A stretch of DNA of 64,000 nucleotides from DASUPK01 sp963695805 (GTDB lineage Bacteria; Actinomycetota; Thermoleophilia; Solirubrobacterales; 70-9), in NCBI GenBank assembly GCA_963695805.1, contig CAVOHV010000007.1, positions 62,001 through 126,000 of the forward strand. The letters are read 5' to 3'. Positions 49,846-58,335 of the stretch are shown here, in pieces. The first letter of the stretch is position 1. Each line of letters opens with the position of its first letter. Both the position numbers and the translations under genes were made by a program. The notes beneath the pieces are model-generated. The model was not told the DNA's origin, did no database searches, and saw only the letters and a program-made list of their open reading frames with translations.

Positions 49846-51072
49846 GTGCCCACCCGCTGGCGGGCGACCGCCGCGGTCCTTGTCTGCGCTCTCCATCTAG
49901 CCCTCTTCGTGCCGACGATCGGCGATTGGTCGTCGATCCTGGTCAACGACTTCGCGCCGCAGGCCAAGGCCATCAAGGACGGGGACCTGCCCTACCGGGA
50001 CCAGCGGATCGAATATCCGCCGCTCTCCGTGCCGGTGCTGATCGCCCCGGCCTACTTCGACGACTCAACCCAGGGATTCGTCGACGGATTCATGTGGGAG
50101 ATGCTCGCGTTCGATCTCGCGATCATCCTGCTGATCGCGCTGGCTCTGCCCGGGGAGGGGGGACGCGTGCTCTCCGCGCTCGGCGTCTACACCGTCGGGT
50201 TGGTGGCGCTCTCAGGGGTGGTCCTCGACCGCTCCCTGATCGACTACGGGCCGCTCGCACTGGATCGATTCGATCTCGTGCCCACCCTCTTCGTGCTGGC
50301 CGCCGTCCTCGCCCGCGACAGGCACCGCTCCGCCACCTGGTCCGGGCTGCTCTCGATAGGGGTCGCGATCAAGGCATTCCCTCTCTTCATCTATCCCGCG
50401 CTACTGCGCGGCGAGCGAAACCTGCGACGCGTGATCGTCGCCGGCGCAGTCCCGCTCCTCGCCTGCGCGGCCGCAGTGATCGTGGTGGGGGACGAGTTCG
50501 GCTCGGCGATCAGCTACCACACCGAGCGAACTCTTCAGGTGGAGAGCCTCGGCGCGAGCGTCTTCGAGGTCGCACACGTCCTCGGAGCGTCGGGCGTCTC
50601 CACCGGGGTGGGCCATGGCGGGTTCGAGATCTCGGCCTCGGGCGCGACGGCCTCGCGGTGGGTCTTGGTGGTGATCGGGGCGGCGGGCTACCTCTGGCTG
50701 GTCTGGGCGGGTTGGCGCTCGAAGGCGACCAACTTCGAGCTGGTCGCCGCGCTGCTCGCCGTGCTCGTCGTCTTCGCCCCGGTCCTCTCGCCCCAGTTCC
50801 TGCTCTGGCTGCTCCCCGTCTCAGCCTGCGCCTACGGGCTCGGAAGTCAGAACCTGGTCCTGCTCGGGGCGATGGTGCTCACCCAGATCGAGCTGCAGCA
50901 CTACGACGGGGTCGATGCGCTCAGCGGCAGCTTCGTCTGGCCACTGGCGGTCAGGAATCTCCTGCTGCTCGTCTACCTGGCGCTGGTGGCGGCGCCGATC
51001 GTCCGGACTGGCCGGAGCAGCGCTTCGCCGTCAAGCGAGAGAGTCGGGAGCAGCTACGCCTTCGACTTGTAG
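49846..51072 (+). CDS. Polyprenol-phosphate-sugar-type membrane glycosyltransferase (GT87-like)
   Basis: A 408-residue protein with about ten membrane helices. An early extracytoplasmic loop reads YRDQRIEYPPLSVP, with the conserved acidic/aromatic EYPP motif of DUF2029/GT87 mannosyltransferases, and the later loop LSPQFLLWLLPVSACAYG matches the family's xSPQ(Y/F)LLW motif. Such proteins add mannose to cell-envelope glycans from polyprenol-phosphate-mannose. The GTG start follows mrp by 4 bases. The C-terminus overlaps the convergent ferredoxin gene by 19 bases. Confidence 0.78.
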   Translation: MPTRWRATAAVLVCALHLALFVPTIGDWSSILVNDFAPQAKAIKDGDLPYRDQRIEYPPLSVPVLIAPAYFDDSTQGFVDGFMWEMLAFDLAIILLIALALPGEGGRVLSALGVYTVGLVALSGVVLDRSLIDYGPLALDRFDLVPTLFVLAAVLARDRHRSATWSGLLSIGVAIKAFPLFIYPALLRGERNLRRVIVAGAVPLLACAAAVIVVGDEFGSAISYHTERTLQVESLGASVFEVAHVLGASGVSTGVGHGGFEISASGATASRWVLVVIGAAGYLWLVWAGWRSKATNFELVAALLAVLVVFAPVLSPQFLLWLLPVSACAYGLGSQNLVLLGAMVLTQIELQHYDGVDALSGSFVWPLAVRNLLLLVYLALVAAPIVRTGRSSASPSSERVGSSYAFDL

Positions 51073-51320
51073 TACTCGAGGTTGATCTCGGTGTACTTCG
51101 TCCACTCCTCGGGGAGCTGGTCCTCGGCGAAGCACGCGTCGACGGGGCAGGCCTCGACGCAGGCGTCGCAATCGATGCACTCGTCCGGATCGATGTAGAG
51201 CTGCTTGACGTTGTCGTAGTCGGGCTCGTCCGGCGTGGGATGGATGCAGTCGACGGGGCAGACCTCTACGCAGGAGTTGTCCTTCTCGCCTATGCACGGC
51301 TCCGCGATGACGTATGCCAA
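51054..51320 (-). CDS. fdxA: Seven-iron ferredoxin FdxA
   Basis: An 88-residue electron carrier with one 3Fe-4S and one 4Fe-4S site: CIGEKDNSCVEVCPVDCIH for the first and CIDCDACVEACPVDACF for the second. The C-terminal EEWTKYTEINLEYY is typical of actinobacterial FdxA. I choose the TTG at 51320 because GGAAAGGAATC lies at proper spacing upstream and homologues begin (M)AYVIAEPC. It is convergent with the glycosyltransferase and divergent from the epimerase. Confidence 0.92.
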   Translation of the reverse strand: MAYVIAEPCIGEKDNSCVEVCPVDCIHPTPDEPDYDNVKQLYIDPDECIDCDACVEACPVDACFAEDQLPEEWTKYTEINLEYYKSKA

Positions 51321-51465
51321 GGCGCCGATTCCTTTCCCGGGGTGATGGTTGCGACTGCGGCGCCCATCGGGCGCCGCGGGACGCGACATTTTAGGTGAGT
51401 GGGCCGCTCCGCGCACGAAGGCGGGCCCGTGCGGGCGCGGCATATGGGTGGCTACAGTCCGCCCG

Positions 51466-52359
51466 GTGATCCTGCTCACGGGAGCAACCGGCGTGGTCGG
51501 CGGAGAGCTCCTGCCCTTTCTGCTCGCCGAAGGCCGCGACGTGCGCACCCTGGTCCGCGATCCCCGCAAGCTGGGCGAGCACCGGGTCGACGTCCAGATC
51601 TCCCTCGGCGACATCGGCGACCCGTTCTCCCTCCGCCATGCGATGCGTAGCGTGGACACCGTCATCCACCTGGCGGCGACCATCCGCGACCAGCCCGGCG
51701 GCACGATCGAGGAGCTCAACGGGCTCGCCACGGTCCGCCTGTTGCGCGCCGCCGAGCGGGCCGGGGTGCAGCGCTTCCTCTTCTTCTCGGCACTTGGGGC
51801 GACCGCGTTCCAGCGCACCCGCTTCTTCCGCTCCAAGGCGCTGGCCGAGCACGCCGTGGAGGAGTCCCCCCTCGAGACCACGGTCTTCGCGCCCTCGATC
51901 ATCTACCGGCCGGGAGACCCCTGGATCACGCTGCTTCAGCGCTTCAGCCTGCTGCCCGCCGTGCCGGTGTCGGGCTCGGGCCGCGCCCTCTACCAGCCGA
52001 TCTGGGCCCGCGACGTGGCCCGCTGCGTCGCAGGCTCCCTCAACGGGAGCGGGTCGAACCCCGGCTCCAACGGCCGCTACGAGCTCGCCGGCCCCGAGCT
52101 CCTCTCCTATGACGACATCGTCGAGGTCGTGGTGGAGGCGAGCGGCCGCAAGCGCCCGCTGCTCCACGTGCCGCTGCCCCTCGTCCACACCGGGCTGCGG
52201 GCGCTCGAGCTGCTCGCCGGGCCGTCGGTGTTCGCGACCTGGGAGGAGGCGGAGCTGATGGAGGTCCCGATGACCAGTCGGCGCGGCACCGCTGACGCCG
52301 AGCGTCTGGGGGTCGAGCCGCGGCCGATGGAGGCCGTGCTCGGCGCTCGGTCTGGCTAG
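51466..52359 (+). CDS. NAD(P)-dependent epimerase/reductase (atypical SDR, NDUFA9-like)
   Basis: A 297-residue Rossmann protein. The cofactor-binding start ILLTGATGVVGGELLPFLL follows directly after the GTG at 51466, and HLAATIRD, RFLFFSALGAT and APSIIYRPGDPWI are typical of the extended/atypical SDR group that includes NDUFA9 and NmrA-like proteins. The catalytic Tyr of classical SDRs is not evident, so it may be a reductase of quinone or lipid intermediates or a regulatory protein. It overlaps the ACT-domain gene convergently by 4 bases. Confidence 0.82.
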   Translation: MILLTGATGVVGGELLPFLLAEGRDVRTLVRDPRKLGEHRVDVQISLGDIGDPFSLRHAMRSVDTVIHLAATIRDQPGGTIEELNGLATVRLLRAAERAGVQRFLFFSALGATAFQRTRFFRSKALAEHAVEESPLETTVFAPSIIYRPGDPWITLLQRFSLLPAVPVSGSGRALYQPIWARDVARCVAGSLNGSGSNPGSNGRYELAGPELLSYDDIVEVVVEASGRKRPLLHVPLPLVHTGLRALELLAGPSVFATWEEAELMEVPMTSRRGTADAERLGVEPRPMEAVLGARSG

Positions 52360-52742
52360 CTCGCTGATTCGGTTTCGAGAGCGGCGCGGAGAGCAGGCAG
52401 ATCCTCCGCCCCGAACACGATGCGATTTCGCGTCGCTACGTAGACGAGATCGAGGTTGACCCCCGCCTGAGCGACCTTGCGAGTCAGGTCCGCGAGTACA
52501 CCGGGCCGGTCCTCGACGTCGACGACGACGACCTGGCGCTCGCCGGTGACCGCGACGTGAGAGATCGCCAGCGCATGTTTCGCGGCCTCGGCATGCGGCA
52601 CGAGGATGTGGATCTCGGCACGGTCCCCGGGCCCCACGAAGGTCGCCGCCGCGATGTTGACGCCTGCGTCACTGATCGCGGTGGCCACCCGGGCCAGCGC
52701 ACCAGGGGTGTTCTCGACGTCGATGACCAGGTCGACCGCCAT
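52356..52742 (-). CDS. Tandem ACT-domain protein
   Basis: A 128-residue protein consisting of two ACT domains: DLVIDVENTPGALARVATAI opens the first and VVVDVEDRPGVLADLTRKVA the second, each followed by the strand and helix expected of the fold. ACT domains bind amino acids and regulate metabolic enzymes; stand-alone pairs like this are usually sensors without a catalytic part. The partner is unknown, as no amino-acid pathway gene is adjacent. Confidence 0.82.
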   Translation of the reverse strand: MAVDLVIDVENTPGALARVATAISDAGVNIAAATFVGPGDRAEIHILVPHAEAAKHALAISHVAVTGERQVVVVDVEDRPGVLADLTRKVAQAGVNLDLVYVATRNRIVFGAEDLPALRAALETESAS

Positions 52743-52849
52743 CTCTAGGTCCTGTCCAGCCTACTTCCGCGCTCGATCGATGGCGAGTACCGCCACCCCG
52801 GCGAGAAGTTCGAGCAGCCCGCCGATCAGCGAGACGTAGGCGCCCGCGC
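52743..52849 (-). pseudogene. Possible C-terminal remnant of a membrane protein
   Basis: Between the ACT-domain start and a long hairpin, a minus-strand frame without any start codon encodes about 30 residues, including GAYVSLIGGLLELLAGVAV and a basic end IDRARK before TAG (52760-52762). It looks like the last membrane helix of a lost gene. It is cut off upstream by an in-frame stop inside the hairpin at 52850-52888. Confidence 0.3.
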
Positions 52850-52888
52850 GGGGCGCTTTAGCGGTCTATACGACCGGTAAAGCGCCCC
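52850..52888. repeat. Long perfect hairpin
   Basis: GGGGCGCTTTA (52850-52860) pairs with TAAAGCGCCCC (52878-52888), and the loop contains a second stem CGGTC/GACCG around TATAC. On the minus strand it lies downstream of the groEL terminator and on the plus strand after nothing coding. It could be a terminator, an operator or part of a mobile-element end. Confidence 0.55.
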
Positions 52889-52895
52889 GGACGCA

Positions 52896-52923
52896 GAGAG
52901 GCCCGGCGGATGCCGGGCCTCTC
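52896..52923 (-). terminator. Terminator of the groES-groEL transcript
   Basis: GAGAGGCCCGGC (52896-52907) pairs perfectly with GCCGGGCCTCTC (52912-52923) around a 4-base loop. It lies about 80 bases past the groEL stop on the minus strand, after copy B of the dispersed element. Confidence 0.75.
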
Positions 52924-52930
52924 CTCGAAT

Positions 52931-52972
52931 CGGGTTGCTCCTCGGCTTCGCCTGCGGGGCACCCTCTCATCA
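52931..52972. repeat. Dispersed palindromic element, copy B
   Basis: The minus strand reads TGATGAGAGGGTGCCCCGCA then GGCGAAGCCGAGGAGCAACCCG, beginning 28 bases after the groEL stop. It differs from copies A and C at a few positions; the outer stem (GGGTGCCCC with GGAGCAACCC) keeps pairing with one bulged base and one G-U pair. The groEL terminator follows directly. Confidence 0.8.
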
Positions 52973-53000
52973 CACTCGCCTGTTGCAAGCGAGGGTATCG

Positions 53001-54638
<1,638 letters not shown>

Positions 54639-54667
54639 GTGTGTGTTCCTCCTTACTAAGTGTTTGG

Positions 54668-54955
54668 CTAGCCGACCTTCGCGAGCACATCTGCCTCGCG
54701 CAGGACGAGCAGCTCGTCGCCGTCTACGGTGATCTCGGTGCCTCCGTACTTCGAGTAGAGGACCTCGTCGCCCTTGCTCACGTCGAGCGGGCGGCGCGTA
54801 CCGTCCTCCTTCACCTCTCCGTCGCCGACAGCGAGCACCTTGCCCTTCTGCGGCTTCTCCTTCGCTGTATCGGGGAGGACGATCCCGCTTGCGGTCGTCT
54901 CCTCCTCCTCGACCGCCTGCACGATCAGGCGATCTCCTAGTGGCTTCAACTTCAT
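54668..54955 (-). CDS. groS: Co-chaperonin GroES (Hsp10)
   Basis: Lid of the GroEL chamber, 95 residues from the ATG at 54955 (MKLKPLGDRLIVQ). The in-frame ATG at 54961 sits too close to the AGGAGG site, while 54955 has about 8 bases spacing. The mobile-loop region EEEETTASGIVLPDTAKEKPQ and the YSKYGGTEI strand are typical. It is the first gene of the groESL operon with a CIRCE element about 50 bases upstream. Confidence 0.97.
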   Translation of the reverse strand: MKLKPLGDRLIVQAVEEEETTASGIVLPDTAKEKPQKGKVLAVGDGEVKEDGTRRPLDVSKGDEVLYSKYGGTEITVDGDELLVLREADVLAKVG

Positions 54956-55002
54956 CGGCATTTCCTCCTAGCTGGGGTGGGTGTTTCTAAGTCTGGTGCG
55001 GT

Positions 55003-55029
55003 TTGGCACTCTCGATAGGAGAGTGCCAG
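55003..55029. promoter_or_regulatory. CIRCE element (HrcA operator)
   Basis: TTGGCACTC, nine bases, GAGTGCCAG. This is the CIRCE inverted repeat (consensus TTAGCACTC-N9-GAGTGCTAA) with two symmetric changes, placed upstream of groES. HrcA should repress the operon and release it on heat shock. Confidence 0.92.
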
Positions 55030-55073
55030 CGCCCAGAAGATTGTAGCCACAGACCGAGCTCGGCCTCGCTCGG

Positions 55074-55547
55074 CTAATCGATCGCCACCAGCGGAGCACC
55101 GAGCAACCTGGCGAGGCCCTCGCCGCCGTTTCGCATCACATAGTCGTGATTGACGGCGAAGATCGGTCGGGCCAGCGGCGCCACCAGGTTCATCCACGGC
55201 CGGGTGGTCCGCACGTTCCACTCATAGAGGACCGCCGTCACGCCGCCCTGCTCGAAGAGGCGCCAACGGCCGACGCCGGCGAGCTCGCCGGAGGCGTCGC
55301 CTTCGAGGAGGTGAGGCTTCTCGACCTTGGTGGTCCGGACGAAGAACTCGAGTCTGTAGGGCAGCTTGGATCTCCAGACGTAGCGGCCGTATCGGCCGAC
55401 GCCGTCCTCGTCGCCCTCCTCGAGCTTCTCGGCCTCCAGCACGCCCTTCCACCATTGCGGCCAACGCTCCGAGTCGTAGACCGCGTCCCAGACCCGCTCG
55501 CGATCGGCCTCCAGCAGCCAGGTGGTCAGGAACCTGTACTCAGCCAC
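55074..55547 (-). CDS. SRPBCC (START/polyketide cyclase-like) domain protein
   Basis: A 157-residue protein with the helix-grip fold that binds hydrophobic ligands: YRFLTTWLLEADRERVWDAVYDSERWPQWW at the start is a typical SRPBCC opening, and the end has a long helix (NHDYVMRNGGEGLARLLG). There is no signal peptide. The ligand is unknown. It lies upstream of CIRCE on the same strand and is probably a separate unit. Confidence 0.83.
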   Translation of the reverse strand: MAEYRFLTTWLLEADRERVWDAVYDSERWPQWWKGVLEAEKLEEGDEDGVGRYGRYVWRSKLPYRLEFFVRTTKVEKPHLLEGDASGELAGVGRWRLFEQGGVTAVLYEWNVRTTRPWMNLVAPLARPIFAVNHDYVMRNGGEGLARLLGAPLVAID

Positions 55548-55711
55548 GTGATGATCGAATCCCGAAGCGCGTGCGACCGGGGGCGAGCTTGGCCGAGCAG
55601 ATCAAGGACGCAGGGCGAGGCCTTTGGTGGTGCCAAAGGCGAGCCCGAGGACGCAGAGCTGCGAAGCGCCAGGCGCGTCACCCGGGCGTGCGGGGATCGG
55701 GGGTCGGTCAT
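55548..55711. other. Intergenic stretch with hairpin and short direct repeats
   Basis: GCCTTTGG (55620-55627) pairs with CCAAAGGC (55633-55640) around TGGTG, flanked by AGGACGCAGGGCGAG and GAGGACGCAGAGC. A 62-codon minus-strand frame (55526-55711) begins next to the ASCH stop but has no recognisable content and overlaps the next gene's start, so I do not call it. The hairpin may terminate the upstream genes (ASCH side). Confidence 0.4.
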
Positions 55712-56116
55712 CTAGTTGCGTGACGGAGACTCGCCGTTCCCGAACTGCGTGGAGGGCCGCTCGACGATCTGGGAGAAGCGGATGACCGTCACGGTGTCCT
55801 CATCCGCGATCGACCGGGTGTAGATCGTGCCAAGGAAATCGACGGTCTCCTCCCGCCGGCGGAACTCGGGGTTGTCGTGCTCGACGTCGCGCGGCGAGAG
55901 GTCCGCGACCTTCTTCACCTCGACGTCGTCGATCACGGCGGAGAAGATCTTCTCCCGCGGCTGATGACGGTAGCCGACGGTGATCCAGACGACCTGGCCG
56001 CGCTTGTACTTGCGCGATTTGTCGCCCAGGCGGATGGTGGCGGTCTTGCGGCCACTGCGCAGCTGATCGACGAAAACCGGCGAGTAGAAGTTGAGCACGT
56101 AGAGCGCGTCGCTCAC
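55712..56116 (-). CDS. ASCH-domain protein
   Basis: A 134-residue protein of the ASCH (PUA-like) fold, predicted to bind RNA or modified nucleotides. The N-terminus LYVLNFYSPVFVDQLRSGRKTATIRLGDKSRKYKRG contains the conserved GxKxxT(x)R pattern, and the charged region around SPRDVEHDNPEFRRREET is typical. Together with pcm and the Crp-type gene it forms a same-strand run with short gaps. Function unknown. Confidence 0.78.
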   Translation of the reverse strand: MSDALYVLNFYSPVFVDQLRSGRKTATIRLGDKSRKYKRGQVVWITVGYRHQPREKIFSAVIDDVEVKKVADLSPRDVEHDNPEFRRREETVDFLGTIYTRSIADEDTVTVIRFSQIVERPSTQFGNGESPSRN

Positions 56117-56130
56117 GGGCCGAGCCTACT

Positions 56131-56790
56131 TCAGTCCGGTGGCTGGAAGCCCTCGGCGCCGATCAGCGGAACGAATCGGGTGGGGCCGATCGTCTCCTGG
56201 CGAAGGTCGCCGTTCTCCCTGATGAAGGCTGTGAGCAGGTCCGCGGAGTCGGCTGCGATCGGCACCACCAGCCGGCCCCCGGGGGCCAGCTGGGAGAGCA
56301 GGCTGTGCGGGGCCTCCGGCGAGGCGGCGTGGACGGCGATCGCGTCGTACGGAGCACGCTGCGGATAGCCGCGGCTCCCGTCACCGATGATCAGCTCGAC
56401 GTTCCGGATGCCGAGCTCGTCGAGCCGCTCCCGCGCCCACTCGCCGAGCGCGGGGACCCGCTCGATGCTGACCACGTGGGCGGCCAGCTGGGACAGGACC
56501 GCCGCCGAGTATCCCGAGCCGGTCCCGATCTCGAGCACCTTCTCGTCGCCGACTAGGCGTAGGGACTGGCAGATCGCGGCGACGACCCACGGCTGCGAGA
56601 TCGTCTGGTCGTAGCCGATCGGCAGTGCCGAGTCGTTGTACGCGCTCCGCCGCACGTCCTCGGGGACGAAGTGCTCGCGGGGCACAGTGGCCATCGCCTG
56701 CAGGACGCGCTCGTCGGAGATGCCGCGCCGGCGAAGCTGCCGCTCCACCATCCCGGCTCGTTGCTCCGCGAAGTCCTGGTCGCGGCGCAC
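56131..56790 (-). CDS. pcm: Protein-L-isoaspartate O-methyltransferase
   Basis: Repairs isoaspartyl damage in proteins using SAM. Seen: MVERQLRRRGISDERVLQAM, VPREHFVPEDVRRSAYNDSALPIG, TISQPWVVA, the SAM motif VLEIGTGSGYSAAVLSQL and the LAPGGRLVVPI segment. The length of 219 residues is usual. It starts 6 bases after the Crp-type regulator, so the two are probably co-transcribed. Confidence 0.94.
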   Translation of the reverse strand: MRRDQDFAEQRAGMVERQLRRRGISDERVLQAMATVPREHFVPEDVRRSAYNDSALPIGYDQTISQPWVVAAICQSLRLVGDEKVLEIGTGSGYSAAVLSQLAAHVVSIERVPALGEWARERLDELGIRNVELIIGDGSRGYPQRAPYDAIAVHAASPEAPHSLLSQLAPGGRLVVPIAADSADLLTAFIRENGDLRQETIGPTRFVPLIGAEGFQPPD

Positions 56791-56796
56791 CAGCGC

Positions 56797-57501
56797 TCAG
56801 AATATGTAGGCGTCCAGCCGGTCGGGCTCGATCACCGTGACCCGACCGCGGCCGACCTGGACGACTCCCGCCCGCTCGAGCGTGGCGAGGAAGCGGCTGA
56901 CACTCTCGCGAGAGGTCCCCGCCATCTGGGCGAGATCCGACTGGCGAAGGCGGATGGTGACCCCGTCCTTGACGAGCGGGGTGAGCGCCTCGTCGGCGAG
57001 CAGCTGGTTGAGGACGCCGGCGACCCGGCTTGGGACCGTCTGGAAGGACTGTCGGGCGATGCGCTCGTTCGCCTCGCGCAGGCGGCGGGTGAGGGCCACG
57101 ACGAGCTTCTCGGCCATCCCCGGATTCGTGCGGATCAGGGTGCGCATGTCGGTGGCGGGGAGCGCGAGAAGCTCGGTTTTCTCCGCGGTCTCGACGCTCG
57201 CCGAGCGCCGCTCGCCGTCGAGCATCGCCAGCTCGCCGAAGATCGCACCGGGACCGAGCGTCGCCAACGTGATCACACGGCCGTCGGAGTGCTGGCGGGT
57301 GACGCGGCAGCTTCCCCGGCTGACGATGTAGCAGGCGTCGCCGGGATCGCCCTCGTGGAAGACCCGCGTCTCACCCGGATAGCCCCGCGGGATCGCCACC
57401 TGGGCGACTCGATCGAGCTCCTCCGTGGAGAGCTCCGAGAACAGCGGAACGCCTCCGAGAAGCTCGACTATCTGTTGCCTCGCTCCGCTCTCCATTCCCA
57501 C
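56797..57501 (-). CDS. Crp/Fnr family regulator
   Basis: A 234-residue regulator with an N-terminal cyclic-nucleotide-binding domain (VPLFSELSTEELDRVAQVA, FHEGDPGDACYIVSRGSCRV, GPGAIFGELAMLDGERRSASV) and a C-terminal winged helix with TSRESVSRFLATLERAGVV. The FGELAMLDGERRSAS loop resembles the cAMP-pocket of true Crp, so a cyclic nucleotide is a plausible ligand. It heads a run with pcm and the ASCH gene. The start may be M1 or M3. Confidence 0.92.
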   Translation of the reverse strand: MGMESGARQQIVELLGGVPLFSELSTEELDRVAQVAIPRGYPGETRVFHEGDPGDACYIVSRGSCRVTRQHSDGRVITLATLGPGAIFGELAMLDGERRSASVETAEKTELLALPATDMRTLIRTNPGMAEKLVVALTRRLREANERIARQSFQTVPSRVAGVLNQLLADEALTPLVKDGVTIRLRQSDLAQMAGTSRESVSRFLATLERAGVVQVGRGRVTVIEPDRLDAYIF

Positions 57502-57518
57502 TGCTCATTATCGCGCGT

Positions 57519-58289
57519 TCAACTCGCCTGGCAGCCTGGGCACCAGTAGGTCGTCCGCGCCTCGTCGCCCTGTGCGCGCGACAGGATCGTCGTGCCACAG
57601 CGCGGACAGGGTTGTCCGGCCCGCCGGTAGATGCGCTTCGGCTGCCGACCGGACTCCACCGCCTCGAGCATGAGTCCCCGAGTCGCGCTCAACACACCCT
57701 CGATCTCCTTGTCGCCGAGCGCTTCGATGCGGCGATTCGGATCAATCCGCGCGGCGAAGCACCCCTCGGACTTGAAGATGTTCCCGATCCCCGCGACCAG
57801 TCGCTGGCCGAGCAGTGCCTGGCCGAGCTCGATATCGGGCGCGATCGCTCGCATGCGATCGATGACCGCGGCAGGATCGAAGTCGTCCGCCAGCACGTCG
57901 GGGCCGAGGCGCGCGAGCCGTGGATCGCGGCGAAGCTGCGCCTCGGTCGAGATCCGGATCGTCGATCCACCGAAGTTGACGGCCTCGGAACCGTTTCCCG
58001 TCAGCGCGATCCAGGCCTGCGAGCGCGGCCGGCGCCAGCGCTCACCCTCGCGATACAGCTGCCAGCTGCCCCGCATTCCCAGGTGGCTGTGGAGCACGAG
58101 GTCCGCTTCGAAGTGAAGGAGGAGGTGCTTGCCACGGCTTTCGACCCGCTCGAGCGTCAGGCCGTCGATCGAGGCGGGCGCGAGCCCCTCCGGGCGGCGC
58201 CGGCCCGGCGTTCGGACCGAGATCCGGCCGCCGCCGAGTGCGCTCTGCATCCGCCGCGCGATGCGGAGGATGGAGTCACCCTCCGACAT
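57519..58289 (-). CDS. Fpg/Nei family DNA glycosylase with Ser in place of the catalytic Pro
   Basis: A 256-residue base-excision-repair protein. It has the family N-terminus MSEGDSILRIARRMQSAL, GKHLLLHFEADLVLHSHLGM with the conserved lysine, the helix-two-turn-helix GIGNIFKSE and a C-terminal four-Cys zinc finger (CPRCG, then CPGCQ). In active Fpg/Nei enzymes the mature N-terminus is Pro2-Glu3; here residue 2 is Ser (codon TCG). Pro2 forms the Schiff base, so the usual chemistry is in doubt. The start is fixed by copy C of the dispersed element just upstream. Confidence 0.87.
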   Translation of the reverse strand: MSEGDSILRIARRMQSALGGGRISVRTPGRRRPEGLAPASIDGLTLERVESRGKHLLLHFEADLVLHSHLGMRGSWQLYREGERWRRPRSQAWIALTGNGSEAVNFGGSTIRISTEAQLRRDPRLARLGPDVLADDFDPAAVIDRMRAIAPDIELGQALLGQRLVAGIGNIFKSEGCFAARIDPNRRIEALGDKEIEGVLSATRGLMLEAVESGRQPKRIYRRAGQPCPRCGTTILSRAQGDEARTTYWCPGCQAS

Positions 58290-58292
58290 TAA

Positions 58293-58335
58293 ACGGGTTG
58301 CTCCTCGGCTACGCCTGCGGGGCACCCTCGCATCA
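58293..58335. repeat. Dispersed palindromic element, copy C
   Basis: On the minus strand it begins with the TGA of lhr and reads TGATGCGAGGGTGCCCCGCA then GGCGTAGCCGAGGAGCAACCCGT, ending three bases before the Nei start codon. Compared with copy A, the stem differs by one base and one bulge. The conserved GAGGAG inside the 3' arm is the only ribosome-binding-site candidate for the downstream gene (11 bases spacing). Confidence 0.8.

Noticed and set aside
55526..55711. 62-codon frame next to the ASCH gene
   Set aside because: Overlaps the start of the SRPBCC gene and codes over the hairpin region; no features of a real protein.
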